Source of the DNA: CAG-632 sp963626805
Lineage (GTDB): Bacteria > Bacillota > Clostridia > Lachnospirales > Lachnospiraceae
Length of the DNA stretch: 64,000 nucleotides
NCBI GenBank assembly: GCA_963626805.1
Contig: CAVFXS010000039.1
Coordinates: 27,668 to 91,667 of the forward strand
Direction: 5' to 3'
In this document: positions 54,346 to 63,361 of the stretch, piece after piece
Position numbering within the stretch: position 1 is the first letter of the stretch
How the letters are laid out: every line of letters starts with the position of its first letter
Notes under the pieces: model-generated
Told to the model about the DNA's origin: nothing
The model's input: only the letters and a program-made list of their open reading frames with translations
Database searches by the model: none
Position numbers and translations under genes: made by a program

Positions 54346-55644
54346 TTATCTCTTGACATTAAATGCCTTCATTCCAGGATATACAGCAGCGCTTCCCAGC
54401 TCTTCTTCAATTCTCAGAAGCTGGTTATACTTCGCTACACGTTCGGTTCTGCTTGGTGCACCTGTCTTAATCTGACATGTATTTAATGCTACGGCCAGAT
54501 CGGCAATCGTTGTATCCTCTGTCTCACCGGAACGATGAGAAGAAATTGCCGTATAGCCTGCCTTATGCGCCATCTTAATTGCTTCCAGTGTCTCAGATAC
54601 TGAGCCGATCTGGTTTAACTTGATCAGGATGGAATTACCACAGCCTAACTGAATACCCTTGCCCAGTCGTTCTGTATTGGTTACAAACAGGTCATCACCT
54701 ACCAGCTGGATCTTGTTACCAAGTTCCTTTGTAAGCAGCTGCCATCCTTCCCAATCCTCTTCATCCAGTGCATCTTCAATCGAGATGATCGGATACATGT
54801 CTACTAACTTCTTCCAATGTTCAATCAGCTCAGCAGATGTAAACTTGGTACCGGCCTTTGGAAGTACATATTCGCCCTTCTTCTCGCCCTTCCACTCGGA
54901 AGATGCTGCATCCATGGCGATCATGAAATCCTTACCCGGCTCATAGCCTGCATTCTTTACTGCTTCTAATATGTACTGAATCGCTTCCTCATCACTGGCA
55001 AGATCCGGTGCAAAACCACCTTCATCACCGACTGAGGTTGCAAGTCCTTTTGACTTTAATAATGCTGCCAATGCATGGAATACTTCTGCACACCAGCGAA
55101 GTGCTTCCTTGAAGCTCGGTGCTCCGACCGGCATGATCATGAATTCCTGCACATCTACGGTATTTGCTGCATGAGCACCACCATTTAAGATGTTCATCAT
55201 CGGAACCGGAAGCCGGTTGCCTGAAATACCGCCCAGGAAACGATAAAGCGGAATATCCAAAGAAGCCGCTGCCGCTCTGGCGGTTGCAATTGAAACTGCC
55301 AGGATTGCATTTGCACCCAGCTTTGACTTATCCTTGGTGCCGTCTGCATCGATCATAGCCTTATCGATTGCATAAATATCAGATGCATCCATACCGGTTA
55401 CCACATCATTGATGATCGTATTAATGTTTTCAACCGCTTTGGTGACACCCTTGCCAAGGTATCTTCCTTTATCTCCATCTCTTAATTCCAGAGCCTCAAA
55501 CTCACCGGTTGATGCACCGCTTGGTGCCATACCGCGTCCGATCGTACCATCTGCCAGATAAACTTCTGCCTCTACTGTCGGATTTCCTCTGGAATCCAGA
55601 ATCTCTCTGCCTATTACTTTTTCAATTTCCAAATAACTTGTCAC
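54346..55644 (-). CDS. eno: Enolase, starting at a GTG codon
   Basis: Glycolytic conversion of 2-phosphoglycerate to PEP. 432 residues with ILDSRGNPTVE, GAHAANTVDVQEFMIMP, VGDEGGFAP, the metal ligands in SIEDALDEEDW and LVGDDLFVTN, and catalytic KLNQIG and SHRSGET. The GTG at 55644 follows AAAGGAGATAATAGCT; the upstream in-frame ATG lies before that site. The leader carries two hairpins and the promoter carries a TTAG-N6-CTAAC palindrome, so control is unusual for a glycolytic gene. Confidence 0.95.
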   Translation of the reverse strand: MTSYLEIEKVIGREILDSRGNPTVEAEVYLADGTIGRGMAPSGASTGEFEALELRDGDKGRYLGKGVTKAVENINTIINDVVTGMDASDIYAIDKAMIDADGTKDKSKLGANAILAVSIATARAAAASLDIPLYRFLGGISGNRLPVPMMNILNGGAHAANTVDVQEFMIMPVGAPSFKEALRWCAEVFHALAALLKSKGLATSVGDEGGFAPDLASDEEAIQYILEAVKNAGYEPGKDFMIAMDAASSEWKGEKKGEYVLPKAGTKFTSAELIEHWKKLVDMYPIISIEDALDEEDWEGWQLLTKELGNKIQLVGDDLFVTNTERLGKGIQLGCGNSILIKLNQIGSVSETLEAIKMAHKAGYTAISSHRSGETEDTTIADLAVALNTCQIKTGAPSRTERVAKYNQLLRIEEELGSAAVYPGMKAFNVKR

Positions 55645-55683
55645 AGCTATTATCTCCTTTCGGTTCATCCGCAGACATTCCTC

Positions 55684-55734
55684 GCTGGAAGTGGAGTCGT
55701 CTTCCAGCCAGAGTGCCTTCCAGACGGTACTCTG
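55684..55734 (-). promoter_or_regulatory. Structured 5' leader of enolase
   Basis: Two hairpins lie between the promoter and the start: GCTGGAAG with CTTCCAGC (55684-55708) and CAGAGT with ACTCTG (55709-55734). The transcript leader is about 140 bases. I do not recognise a known riboswitch. Confidence 0.5.
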
Positions 55735-55768
55735 AAATGAGGAGTCTACATGATTTATTCAGTATGTA

Positions 55769-55820
55769 GTTAGCTCTTACTAACTATAGTTAATATAGCA
55801 TAACTTTTTATTTAAAGCAA
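55769..55820 (-). promoter_or_regulatory. Enolase promoter with TTAG-N6-CTAAC operator
   Basis: TTGCTT (55820-55815), 17-bp spacer, TATATT (55797-55792). The palindrome GTTAG-CTCTTA-CTAAC (55769-55784) spans the expected start of transcription, a classic place for a repressor. Confidence 0.72.
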
Positions 55821-55836
55821 GCACTATTTTCATTTT

Positions 55837-56691
55837 TTAATAAAACTTCTTTTCCAGTTTCATCACCAGAATTTTATTAGAAATGTTCCGAACGACCGGG
55901 ATCTTATTTAGCAGCTTGTAAACCGATATAAATTCCGCCATTCCCTCTGTCAGACTATGCTCTTCCAGGCAGTTATAGCCCGGCAGGAGTTCTTCCATCT
56001 CTTTTCCACCGGCAATTCCCCAGGTAAACTTTGCCTTACTGCCCTCGATGGATTTCTCCTTAAAATGCTTTGCCATCTTCGGCGACATGATTTCTACCAA
56101 TACCGTTGCCTGCAGAAAACGTTCGGAAATGATCCGGAAGATTGTTTTTACATCCTTCTCTGACAGATACATGGTAAGTCCTTCTATAATGATCAGCACC
56201 GGTTCGTCTGTCTGCTCGATCTGTGTTGCCCAGGCCGCATCCATAGCTGAGGCCGCAATCTGGGAGATCACTCCGTCCTCCTTCAGAAACCGCTGCCGTA
56301 CCTCCATGGTTTCCGGCAGATCCAGATTATACCAGTGCTTGTAATGTCCCTCATTTCGATAGCATCTGGTATCCATGCCGCAGGCAATATTTACTACAAC
56401 TGCATTGGAACGCTCGTTTAAATAGTTTCCTACCAGCTTATCCAGAACGATGGTTCTGGCAATCACACCACTTCCCATCGCTGCATCCTTTTTTGCTAAT
56501 GAGAAATCGTAATCCAGCCGTTTTACAATCTCCACTGCCTTTTCATCCCGGATTGCCGGCTTCTCCTTCTCCGTTTCCGCAGCTCTGGCATACAGAGTCT
56601 GAAGCATGGTCTCCGGTACTCCTTCCATACTTACCTTTGTCTTTCCTTCCAATTCTTCCTTCTGATTCATTGCTGTTTTCTTCTGTTCCAT
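55837..56691 (-). CDS. SAM-dependent methyltransferase, LCM/PPM1-like
   Basis: 284 residues. It matches the leucine carboxyl methyltransferase-like fold: ARTIVLDKLVGNYLNE, the SAM loop VVNIACGMDTRCYR, WYNLDLPETMEVRQRFL and VLIIIEGLTMYLSE. The methyl acceptor is unknown. The ATG at 56691 is chosen because GAAGGGGAT lies 8 bases upstream; an ATG at 56760 would be nearly leaderless from the promoter at 56800. It shares its operator type with feoA and enolase. Confidence 0.82.
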   Translation of the reverse strand: MEQKKTAMNQKEELEGKTKVSMEGVPETMLQTLYARAAETEKEKPAIRDEKAVEIVKRLDYDFSLAKKDAAMGSGVIARTIVLDKLVGNYLNERSNAVVVNIACGMDTRCYRNEGHYKHWYNLDLPETMEVRQRFLKEDGVISQIAASAMDAAWATQIEQTDEPVLIIIEGLTMYLSEKDVKTIFRIISERFLQATVLVEIMSPKMAKHFKEKSIEGSKAKFTWGIAGGKEMEELLPGYNCLEEHSLTEGMAEFISVYKLLNKIPVVRNISNKILVMKLEKKFY

Positions 56692-56770
56692 TGTTTTATC
56701 CCCTTCGATTTTATCGTGATCACACGACATAACACTTGTGTCATCGATTACTTTTCTCATAGCATCTGTT

Positions 56771-56800
56771 ATGTTAGCATATTCTAACTCACATTGTCAA
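56771..56800 (-). promoter_or_regulatory. Methyltransferase promoter with TTAG-N6-CTAAC operator
   Basis: TTGACA (56800-56795), 18-bp spacer, TAACAT (56776-56771). The palindrome TTAG-CATATT-CTAA, followed by C, at 56774-56787 lies between the two boxes and over the -10. Confidence 0.7.
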
Positions 56801-56836
56801 GCAATCAACAGATTAGCAGCATTTTATAATTTCCCT

Positions 56837-57625
56837 TCACAAAAGATTCCGAAGTAACACTATTGCCGCCAGCGCAAGTCCGGTCAGAACAGCTCCCGCA
56901 ATCATCAGATTTCTATGAAATATTCCCGTGCTCCTCGCATAGAATTCCTCCGGTTCCTCCGGATTAATATGCAGTAGTACCCGGTCGCCTGCCTTCACGA
57001 TATTTCCGGACGTATAGACCTCATCGCAGACCTCATACACCCCGCCTTCAAATTCATATTGAAATACCGGTGCCGTCACGATCCGCTCATTCGGACAGCT
57101 GGCAGCCCGATTCCACATACTTTTCAACTCGGTACAGGTACCTGTTACCGCAACCGTACAATGCTTTTTCCGCAGACTTCTCCATATAACATTTTCCAGA
57201 AATAAAACAAAGGATGCAATCAGAAACAGTCCTAAAAATAAAATTCCATAATATATGCCACTATTCTCAACCGGTCGCCCAGCGATTATCTCCGGCAGCT
57301 CAGAAAGCAAATATTCAAGCTTTCCTCCCGCCTGCAGACATCCTGCTGCAATCAGGCCAACGGATAGCAGCATTAACATCACAAGCCCCACAGGAAAAAA
57401 GCAGTAGGACCTGTGCTGGCGAAGCTTCTTTATAAAGGCAGCTCCCATCACACCCATAATTCCCAGGAAAAACTGTCCCGCTCCGATCAGCAGCATAAAT
57501 CCAGACAGATACCCGCCTGCTGCCAGTGCCATAACCACTACAGAACCGATAAACCATACCAGAAAAATAATCCCCACAACCGGATTGTTCCTTGCAATTC
57601 CTGCTTCTTCCGTATCTTTCCCCAT
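56837..57625 (-). CDS. DUF3592-like membrane protein
   Basis: 262 residues with about five to six hydrophobic helices, a soluble stretch of about 80 residues (CTVAVTGTCTELKS, APVFQYEFEGGVYEV, GDRVLLHINPEEPEEFYA) and a C-terminal helix. The soluble part looks like DUF3592. Function unknown. The ATG at 57625 follows AAAAGGGGGATGCTT. It lies 21 bp after the P1B ATPase and may be in its operon. Confidence 0.68.
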   Translation of the reverse strand: MGKDTEEAGIARNNPVVGIIFLVWFIGSVVVMALAAGGYLSGFMLLIGAGQFFLGIMGVMGAAFIKKLRQHRSYCFFPVGLVMLMLLSVGLIAAGCLQAGGKLEYLLSELPEIIAGRPVENSGIYYGILFLGLFLIASFVLFLENVIWRSLRKKHCTVAVTGTCTELKSMWNRAASCPNERIVTAPVFQYEFEGGVYEVCDEVYTSGNIVKAGDRVLLHINPEEPEEFYARSTGIFHRNLMIAGAVLTGLALAAIVLLRNLL

Positions 57626-57646
57626 AAGCATCCCCCTTTTTAATCT

Positions 57647-59758
57647 CTACGGCAGCCTGCCGTCCGACGCCTGCTCCTCATGCTCCTCCAGCAGATTCTT
57701 CATACTGCTCAGGCTGATTGCAATCGTTGATGTATTATGAAGCAATGCAGATACCGTAGGTGGCAGCACTCCGAGTACACCAAGCAATATTAAGGATGTG
57801 TTGATGCCGACGATCCTCCGGTAATTCTTATGAATCCGCTTCATCAGTGCATGACTGATTTTCTTTAAGATGATCAGTTCATGCAGACTGTCCGCACCAA
57901 CTGTTATATCCGCGATCTCCCGCGCAATCTGCGCACCATCACTGACCGCAATTCCCACATCTGCTGCCGAGAGTGCCGGCGAATCATTAATACCGTCACC
58001 GATCATGATGACCTTACGGCCCTCACTCTTCTCCTGCTCTACATAGCGGGCCTTGTCCTCCGGCAACACCTCGGAATAATACTCATCCACACCAACCTTT
58101 GCGGCAATCGCACGTGCTGTCCGTTCACTGTCTCCGGTCATCATAACCACCTTCCGGATACCGGCTGCCTTCAGCTTCCGAATCACCTCCGGTGCTTCCT
58201 GCCGCAACGGATCCTCAATGCAGATCACAGCTGCTAATTTGCCCTCGATCGCCATATACAGATGGGAATACTCTGTCGGCAGGCTCCGAAATGTCTCTTC
58301 CATCCCTTCCGGAACCGCACAGCCTTCATCTTCAAAAATAAAATGATAGCTGCCTATGATTGCACGCTTACCACTGATCGTAGTTGCAATTCCATGTGCC
58401 ACAATATACTCTACCTTTGAATGTATCTCTTCATGGACAAGTCCCTTCTTCTCTGCCTCCTCCACAACTGCTTTCGCCATGGAATGAGGAAAATGTTCCT
58501 CCAGACAGGCCGCAATCCGAAGCAATTCATCCGGAGCTTCTCCGTCAAAAGAAACCACATCTGCAACTACCGGCTGTGCCTTTGTCAGGGTCCCCGTTTT
58601 ATCAAAGACCACCGTATCCGCTTCCGAAACAGCTTCCAGGAACTTACCACCCTTTACCGTAATACTGTAATTACCAGCCTCCCGGATTGCCGACAGCACC
58701 GTGATCGGCATAGTCAGCTTTAATGCACATGAAAAATCTACCATCAGTACAGCGACCGCCTTGGTAATATTTCCGGTAAACAGATACGTAAGACCCGAGC
58801 CCAGCAATGTATACGGCACCAGCTGATCTGCCAGATGCTCTGCTTTGCCCTCTACGGAGGACTTCAGCTTCTCCGACTCCTCGATCATGGTAACGATACT
58901 CTCATATTTACTTGAACCCGTCGTCTCCTTAACCAGAAGCGTAAGCTCGCCTTCTTCAATGACCGTTCCGGCATAGACGTAGCCTTCAACCGTCTTATGC
59001 ACCGGCATAGACTCTCCGGTCAAAGATGCCTGATTCACCATAGCATCTCCATCTGCCACCTGCCCGTCAAATGGGATGACATTTCCCATATGAACAACCA
59101 CCCGGTCACCGGACTGAACCTCGGATACCGGTACCAATATTTCCTGACCATCCCGTTTCAGCCATACGTTGCCTACATTTAATGCCATACTGCGAGCCAG
59201 AGCATCCACCGACTTCTTATGTGTCCATTCCTCCAGAATCTCACCGATTCCAAGCAGGAACATAACCGAGCCTGCAGTATTGCAATCATTCCGAAGCAGT
59301 GAAACCAGAATCGCCGTTGCATCCAGCACCGCCACCTCAATTTTCCCTGCAAACAGACATTTCAGCCCCAGCCAGATATATTTCAAAGCCCTCGTCCAGG
59401 TGATCACCATCCGGATCGGCTGTGGTATCAGAAGCTTGCATCCATAATGCAGGACGATCTTATCTACCAGCTGTTCAAAATATGTTTCATTCAATTCTCT
59501 GCCTGAATTCTGCAAGCAGGTATCCGGAACCCTGACTGTATCATACTGAAACCGTCTCAAAACATCAATCATGGCGTTCCTGTCACCCGTATAACAGATC
59601 ACCGCATCCTGAATCCGTTCTCTTACACGGACAGATGTTACACATCCCTGCTGATTCAGATAATATTCTAACGTATCTGCCTGCTCGTAAGACATTCGAT
59701 TCTGTAATACATGAATATGGATACGACCCTTGATCTCATGCTTTATTACGAATCTCAT
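57647..59758 (-). CDS. P1B-type heavy-metal ATPase with SCALK motif
   Basis: 703 residues. An N-terminal HMA-like fold lacking CxxC, about six to eight helices, actuator TGES (247-250), phosphorylation DKTGT (386-390), MTGDSERTA and GDGINDSPAL. The metal site in the membrane, usually CPC or SPC, reads SCALK (343-347), a form whose ion is not known. Iron or manganese export is a reasonable guess from the neighbouring feo genes. Its start overlaps the stop of the DUF6110-like gene by 4 bases. Confidence 0.85.
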   Translation of the reverse strand: MRFVIKHEIKGRIHIHVLQNRMSYEQADTLEYYLNQQGCVTSVRVRERIQDAVICYTGDRNAMIDVLRRFQYDTVRVPDTCLQNSGRELNETYFEQLVDKIVLHYGCKLLIPQPIRMVITWTRALKYIWLGLKCLFAGKIEVAVLDATAILVSLLRNDCNTAGSVMFLLGIGEILEEWTHKKSVDALARSMALNVGNVWLKRDGQEILVPVSEVQSGDRVVVHMGNVIPFDGQVADGDAMVNQASLTGESMPVHKTVEGYVYAGTVIEEGELTLLVKETTGSSKYESIVTMIEESEKLKSSVEGKAEHLADQLVPYTLLGSGLTYLFTGNITKAVAVLMVDFSCALKLTMPITVLSAIREAGNYSITVKGGKFLEAVSEADTVVFDKTGTLTKAQPVVADVVSFDGEAPDELLRIAACLEEHFPHSMAKAVVEEAEKKGLVHEEIHSKVEYIVAHGIATTISGKRAIIGSYHFIFEDEGCAVPEGMEETFRSLPTEYSHLYMAIEGKLAAVICIEDPLRQEAPEVIRKLKAAGIRKVVMMTGDSERTARAIAAKVGVDEYYSEVLPEDKARYVEQEKSEGRKVIMIGDGINDSPALSAADVGIAVSDGAQIAREIADITVGADSLHELIILKKISHALMKRIHKNYRRIVGINTSLILLGVLGVLPPTVSALLHNTSTIAISLSSMKNLLEEHEEQASDGRLP

Positions 59759-60087
59759 TCTGCAGTCGCCTCCGGAGCCTCACCATCCGGAGCCTGAAGC
59801 ATATTGGTCTCTGCTGCCTCTGATTCTTCCTCCGGCATATCATCAATAACAGCCTCCTTTGCTGCACGATCCTCATTGATCTGCTTTGCCTCTGCATAAA
59901 TATCGGAACAATTCTCTTGAAGAGTCGTCGCTGTTTTCATAACGAAATCCTTAGCACGAAGGACAGCTGCTGTTCCATGTGTGTAAGCCTTCTTTGCATC
60001 CTTGCTGGTTAATAACTTTAATCCGATGGTACCTACTGCAAATCCTGCTGCGAAAATACCAACCGCTGCTTTATTGATTTTTGACAT
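59755..60087 (-). CDS. Small DUF6110-like membrane protein
   Basis: 110 residues. One hydrophobic N-terminal helix (KAAVGIFAAGFAVGTIGLKLL), a Lys/Ala-rich helix, and an acidic tail. It matches the DUF6110 type found beside P1B ATPases in clostridia and is probably an accessory protein. The ATG at 60087 follows AGGAGG; a TTG two codons upstream is less likely. Confidence 0.72.
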   Translation of the reverse strand: MSKINKAAVGIFAAGFAVGTIGLKLLTSKDAKKAYTHGTAAVLRAKDFVMKTATTLQENCSDIYAEAKQINEDRAAKEAVIDDMPEEESEAAETNMLQAPDGEAPEATAE

Positions 60088-60107
60088 AATCAATTCCTCC
60101 TTTTTTA

Positions 60108-60137
60108 TTTACCTTGATAGGTTTACCTTCTATTATA
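60108..60137 (-). promoter_or_regulatory. Promoter region and repeats before the metal ATPase unit
   Basis: A minus-strand TATAAT (60137-60132) has no good -35 box, and two copies of AAGGTAAA (60129-60122 and 60115-60108) lie 14 bp apart just downstream. The weak -35 suggests an activator; the repeats could bind a regulator near the start. Confidence 0.4.
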
Positions 60138-60190
60138 ATTTTAAGCATTTTGAATTTCTACTCTTTTTGATATTTTTGATAAAAAAATAT

Positions 60191-60230
60191 CAAAAAAACA
60201 GCAGACTATGCCATAAACACAGTCTGCTGT
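60191..60230 (-). terminator. Terminator after the fur-like gene
   Basis: ACAGCAGACT pairs with AGTCTGCTGT around a 13-base loop, followed by seven U residues on the minus strand. It closes the feo operon. Confidence 0.9.
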
Positions 60231-60239
60231 CTGTTTTCT

Positions 60240-60647
60240 TTATTCCATTACCGGTTGGGCTATCACATTTCGGATCTCCCTGTTTTCCGCATACCCACAG
60301 GCCTCAAGTCCGGATTGAATGATCTGATTCCACGTCTTTGCCGAAAGCTTAAGACTCGTATTATCGTCAAACTCAATCATATATGAGGTCGGTCCCTCTG
60401 TGGATTCCTCCCTGGCAATTCTGTACATATTTCCTCGATTGATTACCCCGATTTCTTCCAAGGTATTGATCATACGATAGACAGTCGCCGGTCCGATACT
60501 CGGATCCCGTTCTGCTGCTTTATAATAGATCTCCTTGCAGCTGCTGCACTGATCACTCAGTATAATCCTCAGAAGCATCTTGCGTTGCTTGGTAATCCGA
60601 TATCCATGTTCTTTTAATTTTCGGATGATTATTTCTTCTTCGTTCAC
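60240..60647 (-). CDS. Fur-family regulator lacking the usual metal site
   Basis: 135 residues from a GTG start at 60647. The winged helix is normal (KEHGYRITKQRKMLL, GPATVYRMINTLEEIGVI). The C-terminal half has neither the HHHH region nor the CxxC pair of standard Fur; cysteines are C34, C37 and C117. GTG is supported by a 4-base GTGA overlap with the stop of the FeoB-associated peptide. It may regulate the operon through a signal other than the classical Fur metal site. Confidence 0.85.
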   Translation of the reverse strand: MNEEEIIIRKLKEHGYRITKQRKMLLRIILSDQCSSCKEIYYKAAERDPSIGPATVYRMINTLEEIGVINRGNMYRIAREESTEGPTSYMIEFDDNTSLKLSAKTWNQIIQSGLEACGYAENREIRNVIAQPVME

Positions 60648-60796
60648 TGTCCGCAATGACCTCCACAGTGGCTGCAATCACCGCCGCACTGCAGTGACTT
60701 TCCCTTTTTCTTATCAGCGACCATACTTCTTACGATCAGGAATACGATTACCGCTAATACAACTAATACTACAATCGATCCTATATTCAGACCCAT
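60644..60796 (-). CDS. FeoB-associated Cys-rich membrane peptide
   Basis: A 50-residue peptide. One hydrophobic helix (about residues 5-25), then a Lys-rich turn and a Cys-rich tail (CGGDCSHCGGHCGQ). This is the FeoB-associated Cys-rich class, thought to help ferrous iron transport. It follows feoB by 34 bp, and its TGA overlaps the GTG start of the fur-like gene. Confidence 0.9.
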   Translation of the reverse strand: MGLNIGSIVVLVVLAVIVFLIVRSMVADKKKGKSLQCGGDCSHCGGHCGQ

Positions 60797-60830
60797 AAAT
60801 ACCACCCACTTTCTAATGGCTCTCGATTAC

Positions 60831-63248
60831 TTATGCAACATTCTTAACCTTTACATTCAGGGTCTTGCTTTCCTTATATGGACGGAACAGCAGATAAATA
60901 AATGCTGCCACCAACAGGAATGCTACAACCGTTCCGACGCCGAAAGCACCGGTTGAGATCAAGGTACCGATCTGATAGATACATAATGATACGATGTATG
61001 CCAGACCACACTGATATCCGATTGCAAACCAGAACCACTTTGGATTATTCATCTCACGCTTGATAGCACCCATTGCTGCGAAACATGGTGCACACAGTAA
61101 GTTGAATACCAGATAACCATAAGCTGCGATCGGAGTCAGAACCTGTGCCAGGCTGCCCCATACTTCTGCACCGTCTTCTGCAACCTCTGCGAAACCGAAC
61201 AGCATACCGAAGGTAGCTACTACGTTTTCCTTTGCAATCAGACCGCTGACAGCTGCAACTGCCATCTTCCAGCCGGCACCGCCCTGTGTCCATCCAAGCG
61301 GAGCAAAGATCGGAGCAATTACACTACCAATCTTAGCCAGTACACACTGTGCCTGTGCTGCTTCCAGTGCTGCGCCTTCCAGTCCGTCAAAGTCAAGCAT
61401 TCCGAAGGAACCATCTGTCCATCCGAAGCTCATTAAGAACCACAGTACGATCGTTGAAAGAAGGATGATGGTACCAGCCTTCTTGATGAAGGACCAGCCA
61501 CGCTCCCACATGCTACGTAATACATTGCCAATCGTTGGCCAATGGTATGCAGGAAGCTCCATTACGAATGGTGCAGGCTCGCCTGCGAACATCTTTGTCT
61601 TCTTTAAGATAATACCGGAACAGATAATTGCTGCAATACCTACAAAATATGCACTCCATGATACCCAGCCTGCATTATCAAAGAATGCACCTGCGATCAA
61701 TGCAATGATAGGAAGCTTTGCACCACAAGGTACAAAGGTTGTTGTCATAATTGTCATCTTACGGTCTCTGTCGTTCTCAATGGTACGGGATGCCATAACA
61801 CCCGGAACACCACAACCACTACCGATCAGCATTGGAATGAATGACTTACCGGAAAGACCGAACTTACGGAAGATACGGTCCATGATAAATGCAACTCTCG
61901 CCATGTAACCACAGGACTCTAAGAATGCCAGGAACAGGAAGAGTACTAACATCTGCGGTACGAAACCAAGAACCGCACCAACACCGGCTACGATACCATC
62001 CAGGATCAGGCTCTTTAACCAGTCTACACAATTCATGGAATCCAGCAGATTCTCAACAAGTACCGGAATACCCGGAACCCATACACCATAAGTTGTTGTA
62101 TCCGGCTCACCGGCATCTACAACTGTCTGTGCCTCTGCAACCGTGTTATCTGATAATGTAACGGTTTCAATTACTTCGTCTTCATCATCTACGATATCTA
62201 CAACGGTAGCACCCTCATCACTGGCTGCCAGGATCTGGTCTGCACGGCTATAAGCAGCTGCATCATCATCATATGCTGCAGAACCGATACCAAACAGATG
62301 GAAACCATCACCGAACAGGCAATCATTGGTCCAGTCTGTTACCCAGCCACCAACGGTGGTTACGGATACGTAGTAAACAATAAACATAACAACTGCGAAG
62401 ATTGGAAGTGCTGCCCAACGGTTTGTAACAACACGGTCAATCTTATCAGAGATTGTCAGCTTCTCGCCCTTCTTCTTAGTCAGGCAGTCTCCAATGATGG
62501 ATGAAATATATACATATCTCTCATTGGTAATGATACTCTCGGTATCATCATCAAACTCCTTCTCTAACTGTGCGATCTCAGCAGATACATCCGGAACGGT
62601 TGTTAACAATTCCTTGATCTTGTCATCCTTCTCTAACAGCTTGATTGCAAAGAATCTCTTCTGTGCATCTGCCACATCAGAGCCAAGCTTTTCTTCCACT
62701 GCTGTAATAACGCTCTCAACACCCTCTGCAAACTGATGAACCGGTGTGGTCTCTTTCTTTGCCTGTGCAAGTGCAACTGCCTTCTCTGCTGCCTTCTCGA
62801 TACCAACACCCTTCAGTGCAGAAATCTCAACAACCTCACAGCCCAGCTTCTTACTTAACTTGTCAATATGTATCTTATCACCGTTCTTCTGAACGATATC
62901 CATCATATTGATTGCCATGATCACCGGAATGCCCAGCTCCATCACCTGTGTTGATAAATATAAGTTACGCTCAATGTTGGTGCCATCTACGATGTTAATG
63001 ATCGCATCCGGCTTCTCATTGATCAGATAATTTCTGGCTACCACTTCCTCCAATGTATATGGGGATAATGAATAAATACCAGGTAAGTCCATGATAGTAA
63101 CGTCTTTATGATTCTTAAGCTTACCTTCCTTTTTCTCTACTGTTACACCCGGCCAGTTACCTACGAACTGATTGGAACCTGTCAACGCATTAAATAATGT
63201 AGTCTTACCACAGTTCGGGTTACCTGCCAACGCAATTTTAATTGCCAT
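60831..63248 (-). CDS. feoB: Ferrous iron transporter FeoB
   Basis: 805 residues. An N-terminal G domain (GNPNCGKTT, GNWPGVTVEK, DLPGIYSLSPYT, NMMD), a guanine-nucleotide-dissociation region, then the permease core with GYMARVAFIMDR and GCGVPGVMASRT, ending in a helix and a basic tail. Residues about 324-388 are an acidic low-complexity insertion (many Asp and Ala) between the first membrane helix and the rest, unusual for the family. It imports Fe2+. The operon carries two feoA genes upstream and the accessory peptide downstream. Confidence 0.96.
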   Translation of the reverse strand: MAIKIALAGNPNCGKTTLFNALTGSNQFVGNWPGVTVEKKEGKLKNHKDVTIMDLPGIYSLSPYTLEEVVARNYLINEKPDAIINIVDGTNIERNLYLSTQVMELGIPVIMAINMMDIVQKNGDKIHIDKLSKKLGCEVVEISALKGVGIEKAAEKAVALAQAKKETTPVHQFAEGVESVITAVEEKLGSDVADAQKRFFAIKLLEKDDKIKELLTTVPDVSAEIAQLEKEFDDDTESIITNERYVYISSIIGDCLTKKKGEKLTISDKIDRVVTNRWAALPIFAVVMFIVYYVSVTTVGGWVTDWTNDCLFGDGFHLFGIGSAAYDDDAAAYSRADQILAASDEGATVVDIVDDEDEVIETVTLSDNTVAEAQTVVDAGEPDTTTYGVWVPGIPVLVENLLDSMNCVDWLKSLILDGIVAGVGAVLGFVPQMLVLFLFLAFLESCGYMARVAFIMDRIFRKFGLSGKSFIPMLIGSGCGVPGVMASRTIENDRDRKMTIMTTTFVPCGAKLPIIALIAGAFFDNAGWVSWSAYFVGIAAIICSGIILKKTKMFAGEPAPFVMELPAYHWPTIGNVLRSMWERGWSFIKKAGTIILLSTIVLWFLMSFGWTDGSFGMLDFDGLEGAALEAAQAQCVLAKIGSVIAPIFAPLGWTQGGAGWKMAVAAVSGLIAKENVVATFGMLFGFAEVAEDGAEVWGSLAQVLTPIAAYGYLVFNLLCAPCFAAMGAIKREMNNPKWFWFAIGYQCGLAYIVSLCIYQIGTLISTGAFGVGTVVAFLLVAAFIYLLFRPYKESKTLNVKVKNVA

Positions 63249-63330
63249 CTTTTTGCTTCCTTTCTTATTGATAAATTTAATTAATTTTTATATGTTTTTG
63301 CTAATGTTCATTATTATTCATTAACATTTA

Positions 63331-63344
63331 TTAGTTCTTACTAA
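63331..63344. promoter_or_regulatory. TTAG-N6-CTAAC palindrome before feoB
   Basis: TTAG-TTCTTA-CTAA, followed by C, lies 83 bp before feoB, just past the stop of the second feoA. No clear promoter is visible here. A further imperfect inverted repeat (TAATGTT with AACATTT, 63302-63329) follows. The remainder of the 113-bp gap is AT-rich. Confidence 0.6.
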
Positions 63345-63361
63345 CGTCAGAGATAAAAAAA

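Noticed and set aside
55645..55668. ATG start for enolase eight codons upstream of the GTG
   Set aside because: The AAAGGAG site lies between that ATG and the GTG, so the ATG would precede its own ribosome site.
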